NCBI GenBank assembly: GCA_019634575.1
Contig: JAHCAY010000001.1
Coordinates: 496,001 to 560,000 of the forward strand
Direction: 5' to 3'
Source: Candidatus Didemnitutus sp.
GTDB lineage: Bacteria > Verrucomicrobiota > Verrucomicrobiia > Opitutales > Opitutaceae
Length of the DNA stretch: 64,000 nt
Shown in pieces: positions 15,557-24,132 of this stretch. The position numbers and the translations under genes are program-made. The notes under the pieces were generated by a model. It was not told where the DNA came from, did not search any database, and saw nothing but the letters and a program-made list of their open reading frames with translations. Position 1 is the first letter of the stretch, and every line of letters begins with the position of its first letter.

Positions 15557-16402
15557 CGTCGCGTTGCCGCCCATGACGGCGGCCCACGCCTCGCGCGAAA
15601 GATTCGCCCGCGCTTCGCCCGCAAAACGCGCCAGGCCGCTCCCCGCATCATCGCGCGGAAACAGGCGCAACGGATAGTCCGAACCGAAGAGCAATCGCTC
15701 CGCGCCCACCGCCGTGACCGCGCGCTGCCACGCCGTCGCATCGTAGAGCAACGGCGAGGCGGCGGTGTCGAACCACACGTTCGCCAGCGCGCGACTGGCC
15801 GGATCGAACGCCATGCCCCCGCCCCAATGTGCGAGCACGAAACGCGTTTCCGGCAGCTCCCGCGCCCAGCGCGCGAAGTCATCCAACGGCGTCGCGACCC
15901 AGCCGTCGTAGCGGCGGCTCGCGGGATCGGTGACGTGCAGGTTCACCGGCAACTTCAGTTCGCCCGCGCACTGTAGCAATTCGGTCACCCGCGGATCGTC
16001 ACTCGCGAGGCCCTGCGAATGCGGCGAGAGTTCACCGACGCCGCAGAAACCCGCGTCGCGCGCGCGGCGCAATTCCGCGAGGTCGTCCGGATGCACCGCG
16101 GCGCAGGCCGCGAGGCGGTCCGGGTGTGCGCGGACACAGCGCTCGTAGAAGCGATTCTGCGCGGCGCACGTCGCCGGTTTTTCCCAATACCAACCGAGCA
16201 ACACCGAGCGGTCGATCCGCGCCGCATCCATGTCGCGCAACAACTCATCCACGCTCGGGAACAACTGCACCGGCGCCCCGTTCTGGCGGCGGCGCGTGCA
16301 AAGGCGCGCCCAATGCGTCTCGCCGCGAGCCGCCGCCCACGCCTCAGGGTCGGCCGCGACTTCCGGCGGATAGAGGTGCACGTGCGCGTCGACGTTCGGC
16401 AT
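15533..16402 (-). CDS. Amidohydrolase family metal-dependent hydrolase
   Basis: 289 residues, TIM-barrel amidohydrolase-2 type. Metal-ligand motifs include the N-terminal VDAHVHLY, a His in LPVNLHVTDP, the His in RFVLAHWGGGMAFD, and the late Asp in LLFGSDYPLRLFPRDD. Family members are decarboxylases or hydrolases of lactones and amides. The start at 16402 places the metal motif at residues 4-7; the frame stays open a further 1.3 kb upstream but that is antisense to azgA and is not coding. It is convergent with the amidase gene. Confidence 0.85.
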   Translation of the reverse strand: MPNVDAHVHLYPPEVAADPEAWAAARGETHWARLCTRRRQNGAPVQLFPSVDELLRDMDAARIDRSVLLGWYWEKPATCAAQNRFYERCVRAHPDRLAACAAVHPDDLAELRRARDAGFCGVGELSPHSQGLASDDPRVTELLQCAGELKLPVNLHVTDPASRRYDGWVATPLDDFARWARELPETRFVLAHWGGGMAFDPASRALANVWFDTAASPLLYDATAWQRAVTAVGAERLLFGSDYPLRLFPRDDAGSGLARFAGEARANLSREAWAAVMGGNATSLFGAAR

Positions 16403-16459
16403 AAAAACCGGCTGGTTCTCTAGCCGCCGACCTGCACTCTCGGAAAGCTCAATCTGCCC

Positions 16460-17794
16460 ATGCTCGCTCGCTTGTTTCAGTTCGAACGCCACCGCACCAC
16501 CGCGGCCCGCGAAATCCAGGCCGGCATCACGACGTTTGCCGCGATGGCCTACATCCTCGCGGTGAACCCCGCGATCCTCGCCGCCGCCGGCATCCCGCGC
16601 GGTGGACTCGTGACCGTCACCGCGCTCGCCGCGGCGGCGAGCACGTTGATCATGGGGCTCGTGACGAACTTCCCGCTGGCGCTCGCGCCGGGTATGGGAA
16701 TCAACGCCTACTTCGCGTTCACCGTGTGCCTCGGACTCGGCGTGCCGTGGCAATCGGCGCTCGGCCTCGTGTTCGTGAACGGTCTCGCGTTCCTCGCGCT
16801 CTCCGTTTCCGGCATCCGCGAGAAGATCATCAACATCATCCCGTTTCAGCTGAAGATGGCGATCACGTGCGGCGTGGGCCTCTTCATCGCTTTCATCGGA
16901 TTGAAGAACGGCGGACTCGTCGTCGCGGACGCAAACACGCTCGTGACGCACGGCAACCTCGGGGCACCGTCCGTGCTGCTGTTTTTCGCCGGCCTGCTGC
17001 TGACGATCATCCTCGTCACGCGCAACGTCCCAGGCGCGATCATCCTCTCGATCCTCGGCATCACGCTCGCGGGCCTCGTCATTCCTGACGGCAAGGGCGG
17101 ACATCTCACCAACTGGCCCGAACACGTCGTGTCGCTGCCGGCGTCGATGGGCGACACGTTCCTCAAGCTCAACTTCGACTACTTCACGCAGGACCCGGTC
17201 AAGGCGACGACGGTCGTCCTCACGCTGCTGCTCATCGCGCTGTTCGACAACATCGGCACGCTCGTCGGCGTGGCGCAGCGCGCGGGTTTGCTCGATGCGG
17301 AGGGCAAATTGCCCGGCGCGGGCAAGGCGCTGATCTCGGACTCGATCGGCGTGATCCTCTCGTCTCTCTTCGGCACGTCGAACGTCGTCAGCTACGTCGA
17401 GTCCGCTTCGGGTGTCGCCGCGGGAGGCCGCACCGGACTCGTGAGCGTGACCGTCGCGATGTTGTTTCTCGGCGCGCTGTTCTTCACGCCGTTGATCCTC
17501 GCCGTGCCGGCGGTCGCGACCGCGCCAGCGCTCGTGGTGGTCGGTATCTTCATGTTCCAATCCGTGGCGGATCTGAACTTGAAGGATTTCCACGAAGCTG
17601 CGCCGGCGTTCCTGATCATCCTGGGCACGCCACTCACGTTCAGCATCGCCGAAGGCATCGGGCTCGGCCTGCTGGCGTTCGCTCTGGTTTATCTTTTCAC
17701 CGGCCGCGCTCGCCAGGTTTCGTGGTTGATCTACGTGCTCGCCGCGATCTTCGGCGCGCATCTGTTCCGCGATCTCTTCGCGCGCTTCTTCTAA
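16460..17794 (+). CDS. AzgA/PbuG-type purine permease
   Basis: 444-residue inner-membrane transporter of the nucleobase-cation symporter 2 superfamily, AzgA branch, importing hypoxanthine, guanine or adenine with protons. It has about 12-14 hydrophobic segments. The N-terminal pattern REIQAGITTFAAMAYILAVN, then LALAPGMGINAYFAFTV, and the substrate-site region LIALFDNIGTLVGVAQRAGL with FGTSNVVSYVESASGVAAGG are diagnostic. The 3' end overlaps the convergent usp gene by 4 bases. A purine-salvage enzyme (hpt) occurs elsewhere in the window at 35.3 kb. Confidence 0.93.
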   Translation: MLARLFQFERHRTTAAREIQAGITTFAAMAYILAVNPAILAAAGIPRGGLVTVTALAAAASTLIMGLVTNFPLALAPGMGINAYFAFTVCLGLGVPWQSALGLVFVNGLAFLALSVSGIREKIINIIPFQLKMAITCGVGLFIAFIGLKNGGLVVADANTLVTHGNLGAPSVLLFFAGLLLTIILVTRNVPGAIILSILGITLAGLVIPDGKGGHLTNWPEHVVSLPASMGDTFLKLNFDYFTQDPVKATTVVLTLLLIALFDNIGTLVGVAQRAGLLDAEGKLPGAGKALISDSIGVILSSLFGTSNVVSYVESASGVAAGGRTGLVSVTVAMLFLGALFFTPLILAVPAVATAPALVVVGIFMFQSVADLNLKDFHEAAPAFLIILGTPLTFSIAEGIGLGLLAFALVYLFTGRARQVSWLIYVLAAIFGAHLFRDLFARFF

Positions 17795-18222
17795 GGTTTC
17801 ATCACCGCGCGGACGACGAGCAACGGCGTGCTCGTCGCGTGGCGCACCGCGTCGATCGTGCTGCCGTGGATGAGGTCACCGAGCAGCCGGTGGCCGTGCG
17901 AAGCGAGGGCGATAAGGTCGCAGTGTTCGGCTGCGGCCGCGCGAACGATCTCGGCCGGCGGATTGCCCAGCGCAAGCTGCGTCGTGACCACTAGCCCGGC
18001 GCTCTGCAGTTCGCCCGCGCAGCGGGCAAGGTAGTCTCGGTCCGCGCGCATCTCATCGGATTCGCTGAGCTTGAGCTGCTCGAAGTTGCGCGCGGCCCAG
18101 CCATCGGCGACGTGCAGGAGCAGGAGCTCCGACCCGAGCTTGCCCGCGAGTTCGGCGATGTGCGGGAGCAGGGTCGCGTCGGCGCGGCCGTTTTCGAGGG
18201 CGACGAGGATCTTGCGATACAT
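17791..18222 (-). CDS. Universal stress protein UspA family
   Basis: 143 residues with the Rossmann-like UspA fold. The N-terminal MYRKILVALENGRAD and the C-terminal ATP-binding type pattern ASHGHRLLGDLIHGSTIDAV followed by TSTPLLVV are clear. The usual G-2x-G-9x-G(S/T) signature reads as GHRLLGDLIHGST, so nucleotide binding is uncertain. It starts 2 bases after the mntH stop and is cotranscribed with it, which may tie it to metal or oxidative stress. Confidence 0.9.
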   Translation of the reverse strand: MYRKILVALENGRADATLLPHIAELAGKLGSELLLLHVADGWAARNFEQLKLSESDEMRADRDYLARCAGELQSAGLVVTTQLALGNPPAEIVRAAAAEHCDLIALASHGHRLLGDLIHGSTIDAVRHATSTPLLVVRAVMKP

Positions 18223-18224
18223 GG

Positions 18225-19571
18225 TCAGGACGCGACGAAGTCGTAGAGGAGTTTGGCGTTCAGCGCCACGATGATCGCGGAGACCGCCCACGCCGCGTAT
18301 TTGACCCAGGCCGGATTCACGAACTCGCCCATCTTGACGCGATCGCTCGTGAACTGGACGAGCGGAATCACGGCGAAGGGCAACTGCAAGCTCAGCACCA
18401 CCTGCGAGAACACCAGCAGCTTCGCTGTGCCGCTCTCGCCATAAAGTCCGGCGACGATCGCCGCGGGGATGATCGCGAGCGCCCGCGTGATCAGGCGGCG
18501 CAGCCAGGGGCGAAGGCGCAGATTGAGAAACCCCTCCATCACGATCTGGCCGGCCAGTGTGCCGGTAAGCGTGGAATTCTGCCCCGAAGCGAGCAGCGCC
18601 ACGGCGAAGATCGTGCTCGCCGCGCCGACGCCGAGCATAGGGGTGAGCAATTTGTAGGCGTCCTGGATCTCCGCGACCTCGTGGTTGCCCGCCTTGTGAA
18701 ACACCGCGGCGGAGACGATCAGGATCGAGGCGTTGATGAACAGCGCGAACATCAGCGCGAGCGTCGAGTCGATGGTGGCGAACTTGATCGCCTCGCGTTT
18801 GCCCGCAGGCGTCGGCTCGTATTTGCGCGTCTGGACGATCGACGAATGCAGGTAGAGATTGTGCGGCATCACGGTCGCGCCGAGGATGCCTATCGCGATG
18901 TAGAGCATCTCCGGATTCGTGAGGATTTGCGTCGTCGGCAGAAAGCCGCCGAGCACCTCGCGCACATCGGGCCGCGAGAAAAGTATTTCCAAGCCGAAAC
19001 ACAGACCGATCAACGTCACAAGCGATACCACGACCGCCTCGAGATAGCGAAAGCCGCGATGTGCGAGGAAAAGCACCAGCATGACGTCGAGCGCCGTAAG
19101 GATCACGCCCCACAGCAACGGAATGTGGAACAGCAGATTCAGCGCGATCGCCGTCCCGATGACTTCGGCGAGATCGCAGGCGCAGATCGCGATTTCGCAG
19201 AGGAACCACAGTGCATTCGAAATCGGCCGCGGGTAGTGGTCGCAACACGCCTGCGCGAGGTCGCGGCCGGTGGCGATGCCGAGCTTCGCGCACAGCGACT
19301 GCAGCAGGATCGCCATCAGGTTCGAGAGCAGGATGACGCTCAGCAGGGTATAGCCGAACTGCGATCCGCCCGCGAGATCGGTGGCCCAGTTGCCCGGGTC
19401 CATATATCCCACCGCCACCAAGTAGCCCGGCCCAGAGAACGCGAGAAGCTTGCGCCAGAAACTCGCACCCGCCGGCACGGACACGGTGCCGTGCGCCTCG
19501 GGCAGGCTGCGCGCGGCGCGAGAGTGCCGCCAGCCGGCCTCGGATTGAGATGATGCGGTTTCGGTGTCCAT
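18225..19571 (-). CDS. mntH: Nramp family divalent metal (Mn/Fe) transporter
   Basis: 448-residue inner-membrane proton-coupled importer of Mn(II) and Fe(II). The metal-binding motif in helix 1 reads [11 protein letters not shown] and that in helix 6 reads [19 protein letters not shown]; both are intact. Eleven or so hydrophobic helices follow a 40-residue polar N-terminus. A UspA-family gene follows 2 bases downstream. A short inverted repeat (TTTAG-N6-CTAA) lies about 46 bases upstream of the start and could be a metal-regulator operator. Confidence 0.94.
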   Translation of the reverse strand: MDTETASSQSEAGWRHSRAARSLPEAHGTVSVPAGASFWRKLLAFSGPGYLVAVGYMDPGNWATDLAGGSQFGYTLLSVILLSNLMAILLQSLCAKLGIATGRDLAQACCDHYPRPISNALWFLCEIAICACDLAEVIGTAIALNLLFHIPLLWGVILTALDVMLVLFLAHRGFRYLEAVVVSLVTLIGLCFGLEILFSRPDVREVLGGFLPTTQILTNPEMLYIAIGILGATVMPHNLYLHSSIVQTRKYEPTPAGKREAIKFATIDSTLALMFALFINASILIVSAAVFHKAGNHEVAEIQDAYKLLTPMLGVGAASTIFAVALLASGQNSTLTGTLAGQIVMEGFLNLRLRPWLRRLITRALAIIPAAIVAGLYGESGTAKLLVFSQVVLSLQLPFAVIPLVQFTSDRVKMGEFVNPAWVKYAAWAVSAIIVALNAKLLYDFVAS

Positions 19572-19616
19572 CGGCGGAACGGCAGCGAAACGGCAAAACG
19601 CAGGAGCGCAAGACAG

Positions 19617-19634
19617 ATTTAGTCTTTCCTAATT
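19617..19634 (-). promoter_or_regulatory. Candidate metalloregulator operator upstream of mntH
   Basis: Imperfect inverted repeat ATTTAG-TCTTTC-CTAATT (plus-strand reading) in the only AT-rich patch of the mntH upstream region. DtxR/MntR-family operators often have TTAG...CTAA arms, and mntH is a common target, so this is a plausible operator. The assignment is inference from position and a short match. Confidence 0.35.
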
Positions 19635-19697
19635 TTCACTGCCTGCGCGAATACCGCCCTGCCATTCAGCTGCCAGCTCCCCAGTTTCCCCGCGTGA

Positions 19698-20471
19698 TCA
19701 AAACGCCCAGACGAACCGCAAAGCGGGATACCAGTCGGGTGCCGCGCGATTGACGCCTGCGTAAAGCGCCGCGTCCCACGAGAACTTCTCAGTCATTTGC
19801 CAGACGATCCCCAGTCCCGATTGCGTCGCCCATCGCCCGCGACCGCCGGCGGCGCTCGCAGTCGTTTCCCAATACCAGCTCCAGCGCTTGTTCAGCGTGC
19901 GCGCGAAGACCGCGTAGCCGGCCCACCAGTCCTCCCGCGCGCCCGCGCCATTGTCGAGCCAATCGACCTCGGCCTGCGCGGAGAACGACCAGGCTTCGTC
20001 CAGCGGACGATAGAACGGCACGATCACACCGAACTGCGAAACGGTCGGCCGCAAGCGGGACGACACGGTGTCGCGAAACTGATAGTAAGGCAGCAACGCC
20101 AGCGCGGTTCCGTCGGCCGCCTCCCAGAATTTCCACTTCGCGCGCACATAGACGCCGCCGGTGCCGCGCACGCACTCGTCCACACCCGCGCCGGAGGAAT
20201 CCTCGTCGCGCCAGCTCTCGATCCCGATCTGCACATCGACGTTTTCCATCACTCCGGTGGTGAGCTGCGCCACCGCCAGCGAAACGCTGCGCGTGCGCAC
20301 GCCATCCCGGGCCGGCGTATAGCGATCGTAGGCGCCGGTCGCGAGGTCGGTCTCCACCAGCCACTCGCCGCGCGCGACGGTTTGCGGCGCATCGGTGAAC
20401 TGCGCCGCCAGTCGCGTGGACGAGAATCCGGTCGCAACAAGCAGGAAAAAGAGACGAGCAGCAGGGCGCAT
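19698..20471 (-). CDS. Outer-membrane beta-barrel protein, phenol MetA-like
   Basis: 257 residues with a signal peptide (LFFLLVATGFSSTRLAAQF). The mature part is built of alternating amphipathic strands rich in aromatic residues (WLVETDLATGAYDRYTP, WAGYAVFARTLNKRWSWYWE) and ends in a terminal aromatic strand, WYPALRFVWAF. This matches the outer-membrane channel family named after MetA of the phenol degradation pathway. The transported compound is unknown. The start could also be ATG 20480 (three codons longer). It is divergent from the ABC permease gene at 20607. Confidence 0.75.
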   Translation of the reverse strand: MRPAARLFFLLVATGFSSTRLAAQFTDAPQTVARGEWLVETDLATGAYDRYTPARDGVRTRSVSLAVAQLTTGVMENVDVQIGIESWRDEDSSGAGVDECVRGTGGVYVRAKWKFWEAADGTALALLPYYQFRDTVSSRLRPTVSQFGVIVPFYRPLDEAWSFSAQAEVDWLDNGAGAREDWWAGYAVFARTLNKRWSWYWETTASAAGGRGRWATQSGLGIVWQMTEKFSWDAALYAGVNRAAPDWYPALRFVWAF

Positions 20472-20606
20472 ATTTCCCATATCGGCACGGCCGATGGCAG
20501 GCTGGAGGCACATGATAAGTGCCGTTCCTGAATGCAACCTGAACTTCGTCGTCCTCCCGCGACGGCATGCTTTTCGCCCTTGCCGCGCGTTCGCACCTCG
20601 GGCGAC

Positions 20607-22310
20607 ATGCCTGACATGTCCCAGAGCTTCGCGCGCTTCGTCTTCCTCGGCACGCTGCTCTTCTTCGCCGCCTTCTTTCTCTGGCCGATCGCCCAGATCC
20701 TTCGCGGCGGTTTCGTCGACGCCGACGGACATCTCACACTCGCCTACATCGCCGCCCTGCTCCGCGATCCCATCTATGTCGGAGCGCTCGCCAATTCGTT
20801 TCTCCTCGCGCTGACCACCACTGCGCTGGCTCTCGGGATCGCGCTGCCGCTCGCGGTGGTCACCGATCGCTACGCCTTTCCTTTCAAAAACCTGCTCGGT
20901 GCCCTTGTGCTTGTGCCGATGATTCTGCCGCCCTTCGTGGGGGCCATCGGCATCAAGCAAATCCTCGGTCAATCCGGTGCGCTCAACAGCCTGATCATCG
21001 CGCTGGGCCTGCGTCCGTCGGGCTGGGCCTTCGACTGGCTCGGCGCCAACCAGTTTCTCGGCATCGCACTCGTCAACGCTTTGGCGCTCTACCCGATCAT
21101 CTACCTCAACGCCGTCGCCGCACTCGCCAACATCGATCCCGCCCTCGAGGAAGCCGCGACCAACCTCGGTTGCACGGGCCTGCGCCGCTTCCGCAAGATC
21201 ACGCTGCCGCTCATCACGCCGGGGCTCTTCGCCGGAGGAACGATCGTCTTCATCTGGTCCTTCACCGACCTCGGCGTGCCGCTCATCTTCGACTACGCGC
21301 GGGTCACGCCGGTCCAGATTTTTCACGGGCTGAAGGACATTGGCGGCAACCCGTTCCCCTTCGCGCTCGTGGCGATCACGCTCGCCGCCTCCGTCGCCAT
21401 CTACGCGCTCGGGAAAGGCCTCTTCGGCCGCCAGAGCCACGCCATGATGGCCAAGGCCACGCACGCCGGCGGACCGCGCGCGCTCCACGGCTTCGCCGCC
21501 TGGGCGGCGACGACGCTGTTCGCGGGCGTGACGCTCGTCGCCGTGCTGCCGCATCTCGGCGTGATCGCCGTGGCCTTCTCGCGCGAGTGGTATGGCACCG
21601 TGCTCCCGCAGCACCTCACGACGGAGAATTTCCAACTCGCGCTCGGCCACGACCTCACCGTTCCCGCCATCGCCAACAGCCTCAAATACGCGAGTGCCGC
21701 CACGATCATCGACCTCCTCCTCGGCACCGCCCTCGCCTACGTCATCGTGCGCTCCCGCATCGCCGGCCGCGCGGTGCTCGATTTTCTCGCCATGCTGCCG
21801 CTCGCCGTGCCCGGCCTCGTGCTGGCCTTCGGCTACCTCGCCATGAGTCAGGAAGGAAAGTTCTTTTCCTTCCTCAACCCCATCGCAAATCCGACGCTCC
21901 TCTTGATCATCGCCTACTCCGTCCGCCGCCTGCCCTATGTGGTGCGCTCGGCCGCCGCCGGATTCCAACAAACCAGCGAGACGCTCGAAGAAGCCGCGCA
22001 AAACCTCGGCTGCCCGCCGCTCAAGGCGACAGTCAAGATCACGCTCCCGCTCATCCTCGCCAACCTCATCGCCGGCGGACTGCTCGCGTTCTCCTTTGCG
22101 ATGCTCGAGGTGTCCGACTCGCTCATCCTCGCGCAGAAGCAGGCCTTTTATCCGATCACCAAGGCCATCTACGAGCTCTTCCAACTGCTCGGCGACGGCA
22201 AGTTCCTCGCCTCCGCACTCGGCGCGTGGGCCATGGCCTTCCTCGGCATCACCATCGCCGGGCTCGGCATCCTGCTCGGCCGCAAGCTCGGTGCCATCTT
22301 CCGCGTCTAG
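20607..22310 (+). CDS. Fused two-domain ABC permease, FbpB/ThiP type
   Basis: 567 residues with about 12 hydrophobic helices and two complete MetI-like domains. Each domain has its own EAA loop: EEAATNLGCTGLRRFRKITL in the first half and EEAAQNLGCPPLKATVKITL in the second. A single polypeptide therefore supplies both halves of the pore, as in iron(III), thiamine or phosphonate importers. No ATPase or binding protein is adjacent. The matching ATPase and binding protein, themselves without a permease, are at 32.5-35.2 kb. The start at 20607 (MPDMSQSF) puts the first helix near the N-terminus; 20616 is an alternative. Confidence 0.9.
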   Translation: MPDMSQSFARFVFLGTLLFFAAFFLWPIAQILRGGFVDADGHLTLAYIAALLRDPIYVGALANSFLLALTTTALALGIALPLAVVTDRYAFPFKNLLGALVLVPMILPPFVGAIGIKQILGQSGALNSLIIALGLRPSGWAFDWLGANQFLGIALVNALALYPIIYLNAVAALANIDPALEEAATNLGCTGLRRFRKITLPLITPGLFAGGTIVFIWSFTDLGVPLIFDYARVTPVQIFHGLKDIGGNPFPFALVAITLAASVAIYALGKGLFGRQSHAMMAKATHAGGPRALHGFAAWAATTLFAGVTLVAVLPHLGVIAVAFSREWYGTVLPQHLTTENFQLALGHDLTVPAIANSLKYASAATIIDLLLGTALAYVIVRSRIAGRAVLDFLAMLPLAVPGLVLAFGYLAMSQEGKFFSFLNPIANPTLLLIIAYSVRRLPYVVRSAAAGFQQTSETLEEAAQNLGCPPLKATVKITLPLILANLIAGGLLAFSFAMLEVSDSLILAQKQAFYPITKAIYELFQLLGDGKFLASALGAWAMAFLGITIAGLGILLGRKLGAIFRV

Positions 22311-23458
22311 TCCGCGCGGTCCTTCGCTCCCGCCGCCTGCGGCAGCACGAAACCCAACGCCGCCACCGCCAACCCGAGCGCCGCGGTGAACAGGAAATAG
22401 CGCCCGCCTTCGTGCAGGCCCAGCGCCGCGATCAGCACCGGCGCGAAGCCCGCAAGAATCCGCCCGAGATTATACGCCGCGCCGGACAGCGTCGTGCGAT
22501 ACCGCGCAAACACTTCGTTGAAATACGCGCCCATCAATCCGAACGGCACGCCGTTCAACAACGGCAGGCTGAGTGCGAAAAACAAACTGCGCCCCGTCCA
22601 CGTCCACTGCCAGCACGCCAGCGACAGCGCCGTCAAACCCGCCGCGTAGAGCCACAGCGCGCGCGTCACGCCCACCCGACCGACCAGCCACGCACCGAAC
22701 GCCATGCCCGGCGCGACGTTCAACCAAAACAGCGCCGTGAACCAAGGCGACTGCGGCAGCTCACGCGCATAGAAGACGTTCATCGTGCCGCTCGCGATCG
22801 TCAGGCTGGCCATCGCGAAGCAGACGACGAACGCGCCGCCCTGCGACCGCCATACCGCGCGCGCCGCGTCGGGCGATTTCTTCTCCTCCACCACCGGCTC
22901 CGCCAGCGCCCGCCACCGCCACAGCGCCAAACCCGCCACGGGCACAAGCGACGCCGCGAACAGCGCGCGCCACCCGACGATCGGCAATGCGAAACGCGCC
23001 GCCATCGCCGCGAGCAGCCCGCCGAGGATCGAAAACTGAAGCCAGGCCGAGAACCGATACCGCGTTGCGCCCGCCACCCGCTCGGCGAGATACGTGTGAC
23101 TGATTCCCCACTCCGCCCCGAGCGCGAGCGACGCGAGCAACCGGAACGCCAGCAGGCTCCCCGCACTCCAAGCGAGACTGATGCCCGTGATGCCAGCGCC
23201 ATAAAGCGCGAACGTCGCCAGCATCGCACGACCACGTCCCACGCGATCGGCCAGAAACCCGAAGATCAGCGAACCGACACCGACGCCCGCGAGTCCCGCA
23301 AACTGCAGCCAACTGCTCTGCGTCGGCGTCAGCGCAAACTCGTCCGCCAGCGCGCGCTCGAGATAGACGAACAGGTAAAGGTCGTAGTAATCGAAGAACA
23401 GTCCGACGAACGCCGTCCAGTAGATCGTCGCTGGCGACGGAGCGGCGCGCGCGGTCAC
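22307..23458 (-). CDS. MFS transporter
   Basis: 383 residues with about 12 hydrophobic helices. The N-terminal helix carries FVGLFFDYYDLYLFVYLE and the loop after helix 2 has the MFS signature GFLADRVGRGRAM. FRLLASLALGAEWGISHTYL resembles the sugar/metabolite:H+ symporter (MHS, NanT-like) group. The substrate is unknown. The GTG start at 23458 overlaps the stop of the TPR gene by 4 bases (GTGA), indicating translational coupling, and the stop overlaps the convergent permease gene by 4 bases. Confidence 0.85.
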   Translation of the reverse strand: MTARAAPSPATIYWTAFVGLFFDYYDLYLFVYLERALADEFALTPTQSSWLQFAGLAGVGVGSLIFGFLADRVGRGRAMLATFALYGAGITGISLAWSAGSLLAFRLLASLALGAEWGISHTYLAERVAGATRYRFSAWLQFSILGGLLAAMAARFALPIVGWRALFAASLVPVAGLALWRWRALAEPVVEEKKSPDAARAVWRSQGGAFVVCFAMASLTIASGTMNVFYARELPQSPWFTALFWLNVAPGMAFGAWLVGRVGVTRALWLYAAGLTALSLACWQWTWTGRSLFFALSLPLLNGVPFGLMGAYFNEVFARYRTTLSGAAYNLGRILAGFAPVLIAALGLHEGGRYFLFTAALGLAVAALGFVLPQAAGAKDRAD

Positions 23459-24090
23459 GACTTCACCTTTGCCCGGAAATCGCCGCCCTCTTCCCATCGG
23501 CCCGCCTTCATCGTCTGCGCGACCGACGCGTCCTTGAGCAGCGCCTGCGCCGGACCGTTGATCGACTCGCGCGCCAACACCGCCTCGGCGCAACGCACCG
23601 CCGCCTCCGCGCGCCCTGCGCCGAGGTGCGCGTGCCCGAGCGCCACCAGCGTTTCCAGCTCGTCCGGCTCCAGTTCTCGCAACGCCTCGAACGCAAACAC
23701 CGCCGTCTCGTGCCAGCCGAGTGCGCTTGCCGCGTTGCCGAGCAATCGCAACCCCGGCGCACTCGCCGGATCGGCATCCAGCATCTTCTGCGCGCTCGCC
23801 AGCGCCTTCGCCGGATCCTTGGCCAGCGCGGAATTCCCGCTGAGCAGAAACGGCGCCGTGGAAACGCTGCCGAACGCCTTCGCGAAAAAACCGCCCTTGC
23901 CCGCGCCGCCTTTTTTGAGCTGCGCCGCGCGCTGGAGTTTCCGCACCGGCAGGCAACCGGGCGCGACCGCCAGCACGTCGCGCGCGAGTTCGATCGTGTA
24001 ATCGAAATTGCCGCGCTCGAAAGCCGTCCGCGCACTCTCCACGAGTTTCTGCAACCGGGGCTCGAGCGACGCGACGGATTGTTCAGCCAT
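23455..24090 (-). CDS. TPR-containing protein
   Basis: 211 residues, all helical, no signal peptide. TPR-like helix pairs are visible (ARTAFERGNFDYTIELARDV; AVFAFEALRELEPDELETLV; GHAHLGAGRAEAAVRCAEAV). A basic, glycine-rich linker around residues 58-70 (QLKKGGAGKGGFF) separates the first repeat from the rest. It is probably a cytoplasmic scaffold; the partner is unknown. It sits between glmM (42-base gap) and the MFS gene (4-base overlap). Confidence 0.75.
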   Translation of the reverse strand: MAEQSVASLEPRLQKLVESARTAFERGNFDYTIELARDVLAVAPGCLPVRKLQRAAQLKKGGAGKGGFFAKAFGSVSTAPFLLSGNSALAKDPAKALASAQKMLDADPASAPGLRLLGNAASALGWHETAVFAFEALRELEPDELETLVALGHAHLGAGRAEAAVRCAEAVLARESINGPAQALLKDASVAQTMKAGRWEEGGDFRAKVKS

Positions 24091-24132
24091 GGCAGCGGGA
24101 TGCCAGCGCGGCGCGCCGCACGCAAGCGCAGC

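Noticed and set aside
16403..17761. N-terminal extension of the amidohydrolase reading frame
   Set aside because: The open frame is antisense to azgA, rich in Arg/Glu/Asp/His as expected for a GC-rich shadow, and the enzyme domain starts at 16402.
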